A stretch of DNA of 64,000 bases from RGIG1902 sp034926865 (GCA_034926865.1 JAYFQP010000001.1:1-64000); one strand, 5' to 3'; counted from the stretch's first letter, positions 39,698-48,565 are shown. Translations and numbers: made by a program. Notes: generated by a model from the sequence alone, not told the origin.

Positions 39698-40238
39698 AAT
39701 CATGGACATTCTGGCTATCGCCTATCCGCAGTTTTACAATGGGCGCAATGCGCCAGATAGGGGACAGGCAATCGCACTGTGGGGCAACATATTTGAAGAT
39801 GACCCATTGCCGGTTGTAGCGGCGGCAGTTAAGGCGCTGATAGCAACAGAGCCGAGCAATTACCCCCCAAGCATCGGAGCAGTAAAAGCCCGAATACGTC
39901 AGATATCACAGCCTCGTGGCATGAGTGAAGCGGAGGCATGGAGGCTTGTGGAGGTTGCCGCAACAAACGGGCAGTATGGCGCAGAAGAAGAGTTTAGAAA
40001 GCTTCCGGCAACGGTGCAAACGCTTGTCAAAAGCCCTGACCAGTTAAGGCAGTGGGCAACAATGGACGCAGATACATTCCGAACGGTGATCGGCTCTAAT
40101 TTTCAGCGGTCATACCGCGAGGTGGCAAAATATGAGCGAGAAATGGCAATGTTGCCGCCAGATATAAAGGCGCTTGCCGATCAGATGGCAAAGCAGCTTG
40201 AGGGCAACACGCCTAAAGCGTTGGAGGCGAATAAATGA
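39675..40238 (+). CDS. Helicase loader/inhibitor-like replication protein (G39P-like)
   Basis: GTG 39675 with GGAGG six bases upstream; ATG 39702 is an alternative. The N-terminus (MTFAETGEIMDILAIAYPQF) and first about 75 residues fit the G39P family, which loads the replicative helicase. No DnaB-type helicase gene is in the module, so the phage probably recruits the host helicase. The C-terminus is a charged helix. Confidence 0.55.
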   Translation: MTFAETGEIMDILAIAYPQFYNGRNAPDRGQAIALWGNIFEDDPLPVVAAAVKALIATEPSNYPPSIGAVKARIRQISQPRGMSEAEAWRLVEVAATNGQYGAEEEFRKLPATVQTLVKSPDQLRQWATMDADTFRTVIGSNFQRSYREVAKYEREMAMLPPDIKALADQMAKQLEGNTPKALEANK

Positions 40239-40615
40239 CCACAAGATTTATTATCCCATATCCCACAACAAAAGCGGGGAAAGCCCAATGGAGCAAAGAA
40301 TATGGCCTAAACGCTTACTGGGCAGGCAAGCATTGGGCGCAACGCAAAGAGGACGCTAAGTATTGGCATAGCCTTGTAAGATATGAGCTACGCAGGCAGG
40401 GCATAAGCTGCCGCCTGTACGAAAAGCCAGTATACATAACCTTCCGTTGGGATGATGGGCTTGACGTAGACAACCACGCCGCAATGGGAAAAATGATTGT
40501 CGATGCGCTCAAGGGTGTGCTGATTAAAAACGACGGCAGGCGATATTATGCCGGAGCGCAACACCTATTCGGGAATGCGAAAGTGATAGAGGTAGAGATA
40601 ACAGATGAAGCCTAA
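40235..40615 (+). CDS. rusA: RusA-like Holliday junction resolvase
   Basis: ATG 40235 overlaps the previous stop. The 126-residue protein carries the RusA metal-binding pattern DVDNHAAMGKMIVDAL near residue 72 followed by an acidic/basic stretch (KNDGRR). It cleaves four-way junctions in recombination and packaging preparation. It overlaps the next methyltransferase gene by 11 bases. Confidence 0.78.
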   Translation: MTTRFIIPYPTTKAGKAQWSKEYGLNAYWAGKHWAQRKEDAKYWHSLVRYELRRQGISCRLYEKPVYITFRWDDGLDVDNHAAMGKMIVDALKGVLIKNDGRRYYAGAQHLFGNAKVIEVEITDEA

Positions 40616-41462
40616 AATTGAGCTATACCATGATAACTTCCAAAATTATAAGCGCTATAACATACCAAAGGCGCAGCTTGTAATCGCTGATATCCCCTAC
40701 AACATCGGGGTTGATGCTTTCGCTTCAAATCCCATGTGGTACAAGGACGGCGACAACAAAAACGGAGAAAGCAAGCTTGCAAAGCAGAGCTTCTTTCACT
40801 CGGACGGCAATTTTAAAATCGCTGAGTACATGCACTTTTGCAACAGGATGTTGGTAAAAGAGCCGAAGGAAAAGGGCAAAGCTCCCGCCATGATTGTATT
40901 TTGTGCCTTTGAGCAGATGCAAACCGTCATGGACTATGGCAAGCGATATGGGTTTATGAAAAGCTACCCTTTGTTCTTTGTCAAAAACTACTCAGCGCAG
41001 GTGTTAAAAGCCAATATGAAGATCGTGGGAGCAACGGAACAGGCTGTTGTATTGCACCGCGAAAGCAACGATGACATCGTAGAGGCAACCGATGGAGCGC
41101 TTGTTTTGTACCGGGACAAGCTACCTAAGTTTAACAATAACCGCAAGATGGTTTTTAACTGGTTTGAGTGGCGCAGGGACGGCAAGGAATACCCCAAGAT
41201 TCATCCTACGCAAAAGCCGGTATCGGTGCTTAGAAAGCTGATTAAGGTATTCACAGACGAGGGCGACACGGTTATAGACCCGGTGGCCGGGAGCGCTTCA
41301 ACCTTGAGAGCTGCATACGAGATAGGCCGGAATAGCTATGGCTTTGAGGTAGATAAAAACTTTTACACGAAAGCGCAAGATGAAATGATAGCCCCGCTTA
41401 GACGGGAGCCGGAGCAAGTAAGCTTTGAAGAAATAAAAGGAGGAAACGTAAATGAAATATAA
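40605..41462 (+). CDS. Phage DNA methyltransferase (DNA N-4/N-6 type)
   Basis: The 285-residue protein has ADIPYN near residue 28 (variant of the catalytic DPPY) and DPVAGSASTLRAA near residue 226 (SAM site), the order of beta-class amino-methyltransferases. IHPTQKPVSVLRKL near residue 202 is the typical region before the SAM site. The D-I-P-Y form replaces D-P-P-Y, common among phage enzymes. No restriction partner is seen, so anti-restriction is the likely role. Confidence 0.82.
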   Translation: MKPKIELYHDNFQNYKRYNIPKAQLVIADIPYNIGVDAFASNPMWYKDGDNKNGESKLAKQSFFHSDGNFKIAEYMHFCNRMLVKEPKEKGKAPAMIVFCAFEQMQTVMDYGKRYGFMKSYPLFFVKNYSAQVLKANMKIVGATEQAVVLHRESNDDIVEATDGALVLYRDKLPKFNNNRKMVFNWFEWRRDGKEYPKIHPTQKPVSVLRKLIKVFTDEGDTVIDPVAGSASTLRAAYEIGRNSYGFEVDKNFYTKAQDEMIAPLRREPEQVSFEEIKGGNVNEI

Positions 41463-42492
41463 GCCAGGGGACAGGATAATTGGGATAAAAGATTATGGCG
41501 GGAAGAAAATTAAAGGCCAGATGGGTACGGTAAGAACTGTAATAAATGCATCAATCGGAGTTGAATGGGACAATGACGTTAAGGGGCATGACGGAAATGG
41601 ATATTTCAAATGTGCTATCGGGCACGGATATATTGTGGGTGAGGATTGCATCGATTTTCTCAAACCTTCCAAAATCCTCATAACCACAGACGGCACAACC
41701 ACCCTTGCAAGGCTGTATGAGGGAAAGAAGGTTATTAAATCCGCAAAGGTTAAGTATAACCCTGCCGATGCAAGCACATTTCCGTTTGCCTTCACGGAAG
41801 GCGCAGGATGGGCATTTGAGAAGTTGACAGGGTTAACAGTTGAACACAGAAACAAAACAGAAAACAAGCCTGTAGAGGCGAAAGAAACGGTGAAGCTGTA
41901 TTGTGTGAAAGGCGTAACCCCCGGCAGACGTTTAACAAAGGGGCAGACATACGAAGCCGATTGCGATGGCTATATTACATATGACAATGGCGATAAATCG
42001 TCGTGTGCTTACGGTAGCGACCAATGGAAAAATGCAATTACTAGCATTTCAAGCTCGCTCGTTCCCCTCGTCAAGCGCCCTGCAAAGGTGGGGGAATATA
42101 TTTGCATTGTTAACAAGGGATATCATGGGCCAGAGCTTGTTTTAGGTGACATACATTGTGTCACAAAGGAAATCCGCAAAGGTTGCATAACGACAGATAA
42201 AAATAATACTTTCTGTGGCGCTGAGCACAATGATTATCTTGTCCTTGACGGCTACACCCCCGAACCCGAAAAGCCTGAATATTACAATGGCAAGGTGGTG
42301 TGCATAGGAAATATTGGCGTAGATACGCACTGGACAGTTGGAAAGGTTTACGAGTTCAAAGATGGATATGCAACAACCAATAACGGGATTAAATCTCCCT
42401 CAGATTCTTTTGACAACTCTCCTATAACCTCGTTTGAGCAGATAGAAAAACGCTATTGTGGTGGGAATAAGTTCATCGAATACAAAGAATAA
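41452..42492 (+). CDS. Hypothetical protein with three related beta modules
   Basis: ATG 41452 after AGGAGGAAACGTA overlaps the methyltransferase end. The 346-residue protein opens with a small SH3/KOW-like beta domain (KPGDRIIGIKDYGG). It later shows three spaced segments of one pattern, G-x-x-L/W-T-x-G-x-x-Y-x-x followed by an Asp/Asn-Gly turn, at about residues 149-183, 212-250 and 277-306. They are probably diverged repeats. No named family is recognised. Confidence 0.5.
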   Translation: MKYKPGDRIIGIKDYGGKKIKGQMGTVRTVINASIGVEWDNDVKGHDGNGYFKCAIGHGYIVGEDCIDFLKPSKILITTDGTTTLARLYEGKKVIKSAKVKYNPADASTFPFAFTEGAGWAFEKLTGLTVEHRNKTENKPVEAKETVKLYCVKGVTPGRRLTKGQTYEADCDGYITYDNGDKSSCAYGSDQWKNAITSISSSLVPLVKRPAKVGEYICIVNKGYHGPELVLGDIHCVTKEIRKGCITTDKNNTFCGAEHNDYLVLDGYTPEPEKPEYYNGKVVCIGNIGVDTHWTVGKVYEFKDGYATTNNGIKSPSDSFDNSPITSFEQIEKRYCGGNKFIEYKE

Positions 42493-42545
42493 ATAACTCG
42501 GAGCATGTACATGAAAAGCCGCGCGGCCTCCCCGATCAGGAGAAA

Positions 42546-43256
42546 ATGATGAAAATATTAGTAGCCTGTGAAGAATCTCAGGCAGTCACGATTGAATTAA
42601 GAAAGTTAGGCCACAAAGCATATTCTTGCGACATAGAGCCGTGTTCGGGGGGGCATCCAGAGTGGCATATACAGGAAGACGTTTTACGGCTTCTCAATGG
42701 ATGGGTTACGTTTACAACCTCCGATGGGAAATATCACAGTGATGTCATCTATTGCAAGTGGGACATTATTATTGCTCATCCCCCATGCACATATTTAAGC
42801 AACGTAGCAACACGTAGTTTTTCTCTGCGGTGTACCCCGGCCGAAAAGGTTGTGGACCGATGGAAGAATAGAGCAAGAGCAGCGGTTTTCTTTATGCATT
42901 TTGCTTTAGCTGACTGCGCCAAAATTGCCATAGAAAACCCTGTGGGGTTTATGAATACAGCCTATCGAAAGCCTGACCAGATCGTTCATCCGTACCAATT
43001 TGCAAAGAGTGAACTTGACAAGGATAATTACGTCACAAAGGCAACATGCCTATGGCTAAAAGGGTTAGAACCGTTAGAATGTAATAGTTTGCCAAAGCCA
43101 GATAATGCCGCTTTGTATGGCAGACTTCCAAGCGGGAAAGCCAGAACATGGGGAGATACATATTCGCGCGACGGCGGCATACGATCAAAGACTTTCCCCG
43201 GCATAGCTCGTGCAATGGCTGAGCGGTGGGCAGGACAAGCAAAGGAGGAAATATGA
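42546..43256 (+). CDS. SAM-dependent methyltransferase, cytosine-C5-like fold
   Basis: Two tandem ATGs at 42546 and 42549 follow AGGAGAAA. The 236-residue protein has ILVACEESQAVTIELRKLGH at the start (a Rossmann SAM-binding start like C5 enzymes) and IIAHPPCTYLSN near residue 79, whose Pro-Cys could be the catalytic pair. It is shorter than standard C5 methyltransferases and no target recognition domain is evident. Phages often carry this form, commonly annotated as DNA cytosine methyltransferase. The 53 bases before it hold no gene. Confidence 0.6.
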   Translation: MMKILVACEESQAVTIELRKLGHKAYSCDIEPCSGGHPEWHIQEDVLRLLNGWVTFTTSDGKYHSDVIYCKWDIIIAHPPCTYLSNVATRSFSLRCTPAEKVVDRWKNRARAAVFFMHFALADCAKIAIENPVGFMNTAYRKPDQIVHPYQFAKSELDKDNYVTKATCLWLKGLEPLECNSLPKPDNAALYGRLPSGKARTWGDTYSRDGGIRSKTFPGIARAMAERWAGQAKEEI

Positions 43257-43819
43257 ACACTAAACCAAACGAATCCGAAATCATAGAAAAGCTAAAAAGC
43301 GCCACCTCGTCAATAGTAGACAAAATGCTTCATGGGAAAGTGATTGACGAAGCTATTGAGCTTATAGAGTCGCTGCAAAGTGAGCTTGCCACTGAAAAAG
43401 CCAAGTACGCCAAATTGCAGCAGGATAATTCCGGCTGCACCCACATGCGTGACAGACTATTATCCGACCGAGCCGAGCTTATGCAGCTCCGCAACTTTTT
43501 GCGCAAGTACAATTACCCCAGTTTAGCCGCTTGGGTATCGGCGTATAACCAGCAAAATAACGCTCTTGCCGAGTCCCAGCGCAAGGAGAGGGCGGCGGTG
43601 GAGTTTATTTGTGAGCAAAACAGTTGTCCATACGATTATTATACAAAGTATTTTTATGCGAAGAGCGGCGATCCAAATCTACCGGGTTGGTATTTTGCAA
43701 TATGCAATACGGACAGATCTAACTGTAAGAAATCCTATGAGATTAAATACGCCTGCTGGAAAAGGTTATTGGATGAATGCCTCGGCCCACAGGAGGCCGG
43801 GAAAGGCGAGACGAAATGA
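43253..43819 (+). CDS. Hypothetical early protein with coiled coil
   Basis: ATG 43253 after AAAGGAGGAAAT, overlapping the previous stop. The 188-residue product has a long charged coiled coil to about residue 115 and a Tyr/Cys-rich C-terminal part. No family is recognised. Confidence 0.5.
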   Translation: MNTKPNESEIIEKLKSATSSIVDKMLHGKVIDEAIELIESLQSELATEKAKYAKLQQDNSGCTHMRDRLLSDRAELMQLRNFLRKYNYPSLAAWVSAYNQQNNALAESQRKERAAVEFICEQNSCPYDYYTKYFYAKSGDPNLPGWYFAICNTDRSNCKKSYEIKYACWKRLLDECLGPQEAGKGETK

Positions 43820-44100
43820 GCAACCGAATTGTAAAGCACAGCGGCCGCTATAAAGGGCCTGCCGGGGACAGCAGACCTGAGGCTGAAATATTCGCAGGGA
43901 TTGAAGCACGCGCTCAACAGGCGCAGCTATACAAAGGAAAACTGCTGTCCGTAATGGATGAAACCATGGAAAAAGCGGATCTGATGATGCGGGAAAGCCG
44001 CGCGGCGCTTGTGCGAGAAACTGCAATCGACTGGCTAATCAAAAACGATCCAGATTTTGCAGAGAGGGCCGTGCAGGCCGGAGAGGAAGAAACAAAATGA
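43816..44100 (+). CDS. Hypothetical helical early protein
   Basis: ATG 43816 overlaps the previous TGA. The 94-residue product is basic at the N-terminus and helical in the rest (KADLMMRESRAALVRETAI). Tight overlaps on both sides support it. No known domain. Confidence 0.5.
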   Translation: MSNRIVKHSGRYKGPAGDSRPEAEIFAGIEARAQQAQLYKGKLLSVMDETMEKADLMMRESRAALVRETAIDWLIKNDPDFAERAVQAGEEETK

Positions 44101-44240
44101 AAATTGCAATTACATTTTTAATCGACGCGACATGCCTTGTTCTTATGGGTTACGGAGCATGCGTCAATTCAACTCCCGCCGTCTTATTTGGCGGGGCGGT
44201 GCTGATAGCGAATGCGGTTAGGGAGGGGAAACAATCATGA
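44097..44240 (+). CDS. Small membrane protein
   Basis: ATG 44097 overlaps the previous TGA. The 47-residue product contains hydrophobic segments (IAITFLIDATCLVLMGYG and VLFGGAVLIANAV). It is too short for a reliable family but is framed by overlapping genes. Confidence 0.5.
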   Translation: MKIAITFLIDATCLVLMGYGACVNSTPAVLFGGAVLIANAVREGKQS

Positions 44241-44413
44241 ATAATTGGGAACCCGGAGACATTCTGTTTAACTCTTGTTTTGGTGATTTGTGGCTCGTTA
44301 GCTTCACGCAAGAAAATACAATCGTGCTGATTAATGATGGCTTAACCAAAGATGCTAATGGAGCCTGCGGGTTTGTTAAAATAGGGCACATTGAACAGCC
44401 GAAAGGAGAATAG
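44237..44413 (+). CDS. Hypothetical 58-residue protein
   Basis: ATG 44237 overlaps the previous stop; GGGAGGGGAAAC lies upstream. A small beta-rich product (WEPGDILFNSCFGDLWLVSF) with a KOW-like look, ending just before the next gene. Function unknown. Confidence 0.5.
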   Translation: MNNWEPGDILFNSCFGDLWLVSFTQENTIVLINDGLTKDANGACGFVKIGHIEQPKGE

Positions 44414-44415
44414 CT

Positions 44416-44721
44416 ATGCCGGCCTACATTGAGAAAGAAGCACTAATGCAGAGCATAAGCGACAAAATGGAAAAAGGCTTTCCTGCCAATAAAAACCTAT
44501 CAATTTTTGCACTCTCGTGTATTAACCATGCTCCTAATGCCGACGTTGCTCCGATTAGAAGGGGAGAGTGGATAGACAGTGAGGATTACAAAGGGTTACG
44601 TGTGTGTTCCGCTTGCCATGATTGCTATGTTGATACGGAATGGGTTAACAAAAAGAAATGGTCATACTGCCCTAATTGCGGCGCTGACATGCGAAAGGAG
44701 CACAGCAATGAGAATAGTTGA
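44416..44721 (+). CDS. Zinc-ribbon phage protein
   Basis: ATG 44416 after AAAGGAGAATAGCT. The 101-residue product has an N-terminal MPAYIEKEALMQSI, a linker with RRGEWID, and a C-terminal zinc ribbon (CSACHDC, then CPNCGADM). This composite form is widespread in Clostridia phages; the function is unknown. Confidence 0.65.
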   Translation: MPAYIEKEALMQSISDKMEKGFPANKNLSIFALSCINHAPNADVAPIRRGEWIDSEDYKGLRVCSACHDCYVDTEWVNKKKWSYCPNCGADMRKEHSNENS

Positions 44722-45190
44722 TTTGGTTGAGATGAACAGTCATCACGCTTATGTCCTTGACAACGAATATAAATTGACTTACGAAAAGCATGGCAATCTA
44801 CTTATCGGTTCGGACGAAACAAATACATTCTTTGATGTTTTAATTTATGAATATCCACGTGGGCGAAAAGAATATGGTGGTTACGCTTTTGGAGGGCGTG
44901 AGTTTGACGTTGACATGAAAGATGGTACAAAAACGCGTTGCTGGGGGCAGTATTGGAGCGGAGGTTTTCGGGAAGCTGAGAAAATTCTTGGGATTACGTT
45001 TGCTGACATGCCGCACAACACCATAGTGCAGTTACAGAGTTGCTATGTGTTTTGTGGTGGCACGGCACACAAGGCAAAGCTGGAACAAATGCTAAACACG
45101 TTCTTCGCGGAAAACCCTGGATATAAAGCGTGGAATTATTGGGAGTATGAGAAGCATATCAAGAATGCAAAGGGGAACCCCCATGTATAA
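44708..45190 (+). CDS. Hypothetical early protein
   Basis: ATG 44708 after GAAAGGAGCACAGCA. The 160-residue product starts MRIVDLVEMNSHHAYVLD and has a beta-rich first half with a Gly/Tyr/Phe patch near residues 50-65. No domain is recognised. Overlaps the next gene by eight bases. Confidence 0.5.
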   Translation: MRIVDLVEMNSHHAYVLDNEYKLTYEKHGNLLIGSDETNTFFDVLIYEYPRGRKEYGGYAFGGREFDVDMKDGTKTRCWGQYWSGGFREAEKILGITFADMPHNTIVQLQSCYVFCGGTAHKAKLEQMLNTFFAENPGYKAWNYWEYEKHIKNAKGNPHV

Positions 45191-45617
45191 ATACCTCTGC
45201 TCTGCCTGCGGTTCACCCACATACTCCGAAGACCCAGATTTAGAAAATGATGTGTGCCGTTTCTGCGGTTCTCCGATGCTCCATAAGGTGTACGAGCTTA
45301 AGAGCAATTTTCCAAACGCTGACTTTTGGGGCGAAGAACGCGAAACCACCATCAAGCCGAATGCCGGCAAGCAAAGCCCCATTCATTTCAGCGCAAGGGA
45401 TTACATAGCCAGAGCGCTACCCCGAATGGGTACGGTTGAATATGACGGCGCTATGAAGTATGGGCGCGATAACTGGCAGCTGATATCAAGAGAAGATAAT
45501 ATTGAACATGCCATGCTACATCTTGCTAATGCGCTTACAGGCGTTGACACGGGAGAGGACGAGCTTGCACATGCGGCTTGCAGGATAGCTATGGCGATAG
45601 CGAGGGAGGAAGAATAA
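45183..45617 (+). CDS. Zinc-ribbon plus DUF5664 (dATP/dGTP diphosphohydrolase N-terminal-like) protein
   Basis: ATG 45183. The 144-residue product begins with a zinc ribbon (CSACGS, CRFCGS). It continues with a DUF5664-type domain (RDYIARALPRMGTVEYDGA, then MKYGRDNWQ and EHAMLHLANALTG). This MazG-like fold acts on purine deoxynucleotides in related phages; in this protein catalysis is not established. It echoes the zinc-ribbon/MazG protein of prophage 1 in composition. Confidence 0.65.
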   Translation: MYKYLCSACGSPTYSEDPDLENDVCRFCGSPMLHKVYELKSNFPNADFWGEERETTIKPNAGKQSPIHFSARDYIARALPRMGTVEYDGAMKYGRDNWQLISREDNIEHAMLHLANALTGVDTGEDELAHAACRIAMAIAREEE

Positions 45618-46267
45618 TGAACAAATTCAAAAAATATTGCCCTAATGTGTGGGTGGCTGAATGCGACGAGGAATACGAAAAAGGCGAAATCATTGAACTT
45701 GAAACAAAATACGGTAAAGCGGTTGAATGTGAAGTTTACAACTTAATCGCCCAAAAGAACGACAAGTATTATTACTCAATCGTAAGGATTGAGGATCGGA
45801 CATATGCGCAGCGCAAGGCAGAGCGATACAACAACAGTGCGGTAAACCACATGGCTAAAAGTGAGCAATATGCTAACGCCTCACAAGAGGGCAGGGAGTT
45901 TTTGTCTTTAGGGGAGCCCATAAAGGTAGGACACCACAGCGAAAAAAGGCACAGAGCATTGATTGAGCGAAACTGGAACCGCATGGGTAAAAGTGTAGAG
46001 TGTGCAGAGAAAGCTAAAGAGGCAGAGCGAAAAGCGGAGTATTGGGAGAATAAAGCCGATGAAATCACGCTTGCTATGCCAGAAAGCATTGATTACTTTT
46101 CGGATCAGCTTGAAAAAGCGGTTGCTTATCATGAGGGCTTAAAAAATGGCTCTATTGAAAGGGAACATTCTTACTCTTTGGCTTACGCCAGTAAAGAGGT
46201 GAAAGAGCTAAAGAAAAAGGTTGAAATAGCGGAATTGCTGTGGGGAGGGGTAAAAGATGACAATTAA
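45617..46267 (+). CDS. DUF3560-like protein
   Basis: ATG 45617 overlaps the previous stop. The 216-residue protein matches DUF3560-like phage proteins in pattern: RKAERYNNSAVNHMAKSEQY near residue 63 and PIKVGHHSEKRHRALIER near residue 98, followed by a charged helical region. Function not known; overlaps the next gene. Confidence 0.6.
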   Translation: MNKFKKYCPNVWVAECDEEYEKGEIIELETKYGKAVECEVYNLIAQKNDKYYYSIVRIEDRTYAQRKAERYNNSAVNHMAKSEQYANASQEGREFLSLGEPIKVGHHSEKRHRALIERNWNRMGKSVECAEKAKEAERKAEYWENKADEITLAMPESIDYFSDQLEKAVAYHEGLKNGSIEREHSYSLAYASKEVKELKKKVEIAELLWGGVKDDN

Positions 46268-46586
46268 CAAGCTTACGCAGGAAGTACACAAGAACGCTTT
46301 ACTCCATGGCTGGTTTGATGAATCTCGCACATTCGGAGAGCTTATAGCCCTCTGCCACTCGGAATTATCCGAAGCCCTTGAGGAATACCGCAATGGACAT
46401 GAGCCGCAGGAAACCTATTACCCGAATGGGGACAAGCCGGAGGGTATACCTTCCGAGCTTGCCGATGTGGTTATACGCGTAATGGATATGTGCGGATACT
46501 ACGGCATTGACCTTGAGGCGGCGATAGCAGAGAAACATGCTTACAATATTACGAGGCCGTATAAGCATGGCGGGAAGGTGATCTGA
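46257..46586 (+). CDS. MazG-like nucleotide pyrophosphohydrolase
   Basis: ATG 46257. The 109-residue protein has the MazG-type metal sites in LIALCHSELSEALEEYRNG (ExxE) and SELADVVIRVMDMCG (ExxD), with short total length typical of single-domain enzymes. It likely trims (d)NTPs. Its stop overlaps the next start. Confidence 0.75.
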   Translation: MTINKLTQEVHKNALLHGWFDESRTFGELIALCHSELSEALEEYRNGHEPQETYYPNGDKPEGIPSELADVVIRVMDMCGYYGIDLEAAIAEKHAYNITRPYKHGGKVI

Positions 46587-47029
46587 TGGATAGAGAAATA
46601 TTATTTCGAGCATGGGATACGGTTAGAAAAGAATATCTTTCAGCCGGAGAATATTTTATTGGAATACAGCCAGGGGAGTATCCAGAAACAACAAAGACTT
46701 ATTTAGACGTTCTTAAAGACCCAGATATGTATAAAACTAGATTTGTTGTTGAACCGTTTACGGGCCTCACCGATAAGAACGGTAAACAGATTTTTGAGGG
46801 GGATATTGTCCATACGGACGACAACGAAGCCCTATGCCGTAGGTGGTCGCATGAGAACCAATTTACAATCGCAGAAGTTTGCTTTGACAATGTGACCGGA
46901 GGATATGAACCCTTTGCAAGCTATGATTCAGATTGCGGAGATTACAACGATTCTACGTATTTTGAGGTCATTGGGAACGTCCACGATAACCCCGAATTGC
47001 TCAACAATATTCAGGAGGAAGAAAGATGA
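46586..47029 (+). CDS. YopX family protein
   Basis: ATG 46586. The 147-residue protein shows the YopX pattern: ILFRAWD near the start, FTGLTDKNGKQIFEGDIV near residue 58 and FEVIGNVHDNPELL near the end. YopX proteins are widespread in Firmicutes phages; their function is unknown. It overlaps the next gene. Confidence 0.85.
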   Translation: MDREILFRAWDTVRKEYLSAGEYFIGIQPGEYPETTKTYLDVLKDPDMYKTRFVVEPFTGLTDKNGKQIFEGDIVHTDDNEALCRRWSHENQFTIAEVCFDNVTGGYEPFASYDSDCGDYNDSTYFEVIGNVHDNPELLNNIQEEER

Positions 47030-47379
47030 ATTACATTGTAAACCCCATGCGGTTTTATTGGGTACAGATTCTTAATGACGCGAAAGAGACTTTTCTTGTG
47101 TTGGCAGTAAGCGCTACAATCGCGGTATTGCTGGGAATGATGATGTACGCTATCAATATGTCTGTGGGCGAAACCAATATTGCAATAAAAAGGTGGGCCA
47201 AACCAGCAATTATAATGCTAATAATTTCATGGAGCCTATATATCTTGCTCCCATCCAAAGAAACCCTAATCTTAATGATGATAGCCAAACACGCCACATA
47301 CGAAAATGCACAATGGACGGTGGAGACAATTAAATCGGCAGTCGATTACATTGTGCAAGCGGTTCAAAGCATTAAGTGA
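47026..47379 (+). CDS. Two-pass membrane protein
   Basis: ATG 47026 overlaps the YopX stop. The 117-residue product has membrane segments at about residues 22-43 and 59-84 and a helical C-terminal region. Small membrane proteins of this sort are common near the end of the early region. Function unknown. Confidence 0.55.
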   Translation: MNYIVNPMRFYWVQILNDAKETFLVLAVSATIAVLLGMMMYAINMSVGETNIAIKRWAKPAIIMLIISWSLYILLPSKETLILMMIAKHATYENAQWTVETIKSAVDYIVQAVQSIK

Positions 47380-47388
47380 GGTGAAAAT

Positions 47389-47994
47389 GTGTATAGCATA
47401 GATCAGGTGGCGGCGATGGCTGCTGAACGCCGCATAAGTTATGGGGAAATGTCACGCTTACTTGGCAGCACGAAAACAAAGGATTATGACGAACAGCCGA
47501 AGATGCCGCGCCCCAAAACTCGCCCGGTTGTGGAGTTTGATAAATACGGCAATACCATTGCAGAATACGCCTCCATCAAAGCCGCCTCAATAGCAACAGG
47601 GCACGGGCAGAACGACATACTTAACCATTGCAAGGGTAATGTTACATATAGATTTTCAAACGATAGGACAAGCTTTAGATATGCAAACGAGCCTATGCCA
47701 GACGAAGCATTAATGCAATGGGGAAAGAAAGAGCGCAAGCGGTGGCTAAAGGTTGAGAAGTACGACAGAGAGGGGCGTGTACTGGCTGTGTATGGTTCTC
47801 AAAACGAGGCGGCAAAAGCAAACAACCTTGACAGAGGCACTATAGCTAAATATTGCAACGGCAGGGTTAGACCGTTCAGCAGGGGTAAGGCGTATGCATA
47901 CAGGCACGAAGCGAAGAATTTTCAGTTACCCTCAAACCGAGGGGTGCTGACGGAAAACAATACAATACCCGCCTCTTTACCGAGGCCAGAATAA
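47389..47994 (+). CDS. Protein with two NUMOD1-like DNA-binding modules, no nuclease domain
   Basis: GTG 47389 after TGAGGTGAAAAT. The 201-residue protein carries two NUMOD1-type modules: VVEFDKYGNTIAEYASIKAA near residue 46 and VEKYDREGRVLAVYGSQNEA near residue 122, each followed by a helix with an N/C-rich turn and an aromatic strand. NUMOD1 modules usually precede HNH nucleases as DNA-recognition parts; here no HNH residues are present. It may be a regulator or a remnant of a homing endonuclease. Confidence 0.65.
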   Translation: MYSIDQVAAMAAERRISYGEMSRLLGSTKTKDYDEQPKMPRPKTRPVVEFDKYGNTIAEYASIKAASIATGHGQNDILNHCKGNVTYRFSNDRTSFRYANEPMPDEALMQWGKKERKRWLKVEKYDREGRVLAVYGSQNEAAKANNLDRGTIAKYCNGRVRPFSRGKAYAYRHEAKNFQLPSNRGVLTENNTIPASLPRPE

Positions 47995-48005
47995 AGGAGG
48001 GGTGA

Positions 48006-48473
48006 ATGAAGAATAAGCTACCTTGGGACATAAAGCAAGAATGCTTGTGGATAGTTAGGGGATATGACAGGCGAGCAAAGCAATACATAGCATGGCGGCA
48101 AGAAGTAATCGAATCGGGCGGGGCAAATTACATAACATACGTTCAAGACGGTGAGGAATGCAGAGCGTATATGCCGCGAGGTAATCAGACAACCCATGCC
48201 GTAGAGGACAAGCAGTTAAGGCTTGAGGCCATAGAGCATTACCCAGAGGTAATAAAAATGCGAGCCGTAGAACATGCGAAGCTTAGAATCGGGGTAGATT
48301 TGCAGAACGAAGAATCTCGGCAACGCCTGACAAACGGTATAATGCTTAATTGTGAATCGGGGCGGGATTATCCGTTCGAATACCTCAATCTGCCAGAGTT
48401 TAGCCAGAGAGATTTTTATAGGCGCAAAGACAACTTTTTATATGATATCGCAAAGTTTTTAAAAATGATATGA
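48006..48473 (+). CDS. Late transcriptional regulator, RinA/ArpU-like
   Basis: ATG 48006 after AAAGGAGGGGTGA. The 155-residue protein has a helical body and the C-terminal region CESGRDYPFEYLNLPEFSQR with RRKDNFLYDIAKFL, typical of RinA-type late activators in Firmicutes phages. It ends exactly at the TGAAAGT motif of the late promoter. Analogous to the regulator of prophage 1 at 3632-4120. Confidence 0.65.
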   Translation: MKNKLPWDIKQECLWIVRGYDRRAKQYIAWRQEVIESGGANYITYVQDGEECRAYMPRGNQTTHAVEDKQLRLEAIEHYPEVIKMRAVEHAKLRIGVDLQNEESRQRLTNGIMLNCESGRDYPFEYLNLPEFSQRDFYRRKDNFLYDIAKFLKMI

Positions 48474-48509
48474 AAGTTGGCACTGTGCACGCAAAACAAC
48501 AGGTATAAT
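48471..48509 (+). promoter_or_regulatory. Probable late promoter
   Basis: TGAAAGT (48471-48477, starting with the regulator stop codon) is followed by GTTGGCACTGTGCAC and a perfect TATAAT at 48504-48509. The hexamer 17 bases upstream of it (CACTGT) does not resemble a -35. A strong -10 without -35 beside a RinA-like gene suggests an activator-dependent promoter for the packaging and head genes. Confidence 0.5.
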
Positions 48510-48565
48510 TGTTATAGTGAGATAATGCAGGGCAATGTTATAACGGTTTCCTCCTTTCTTCATAT

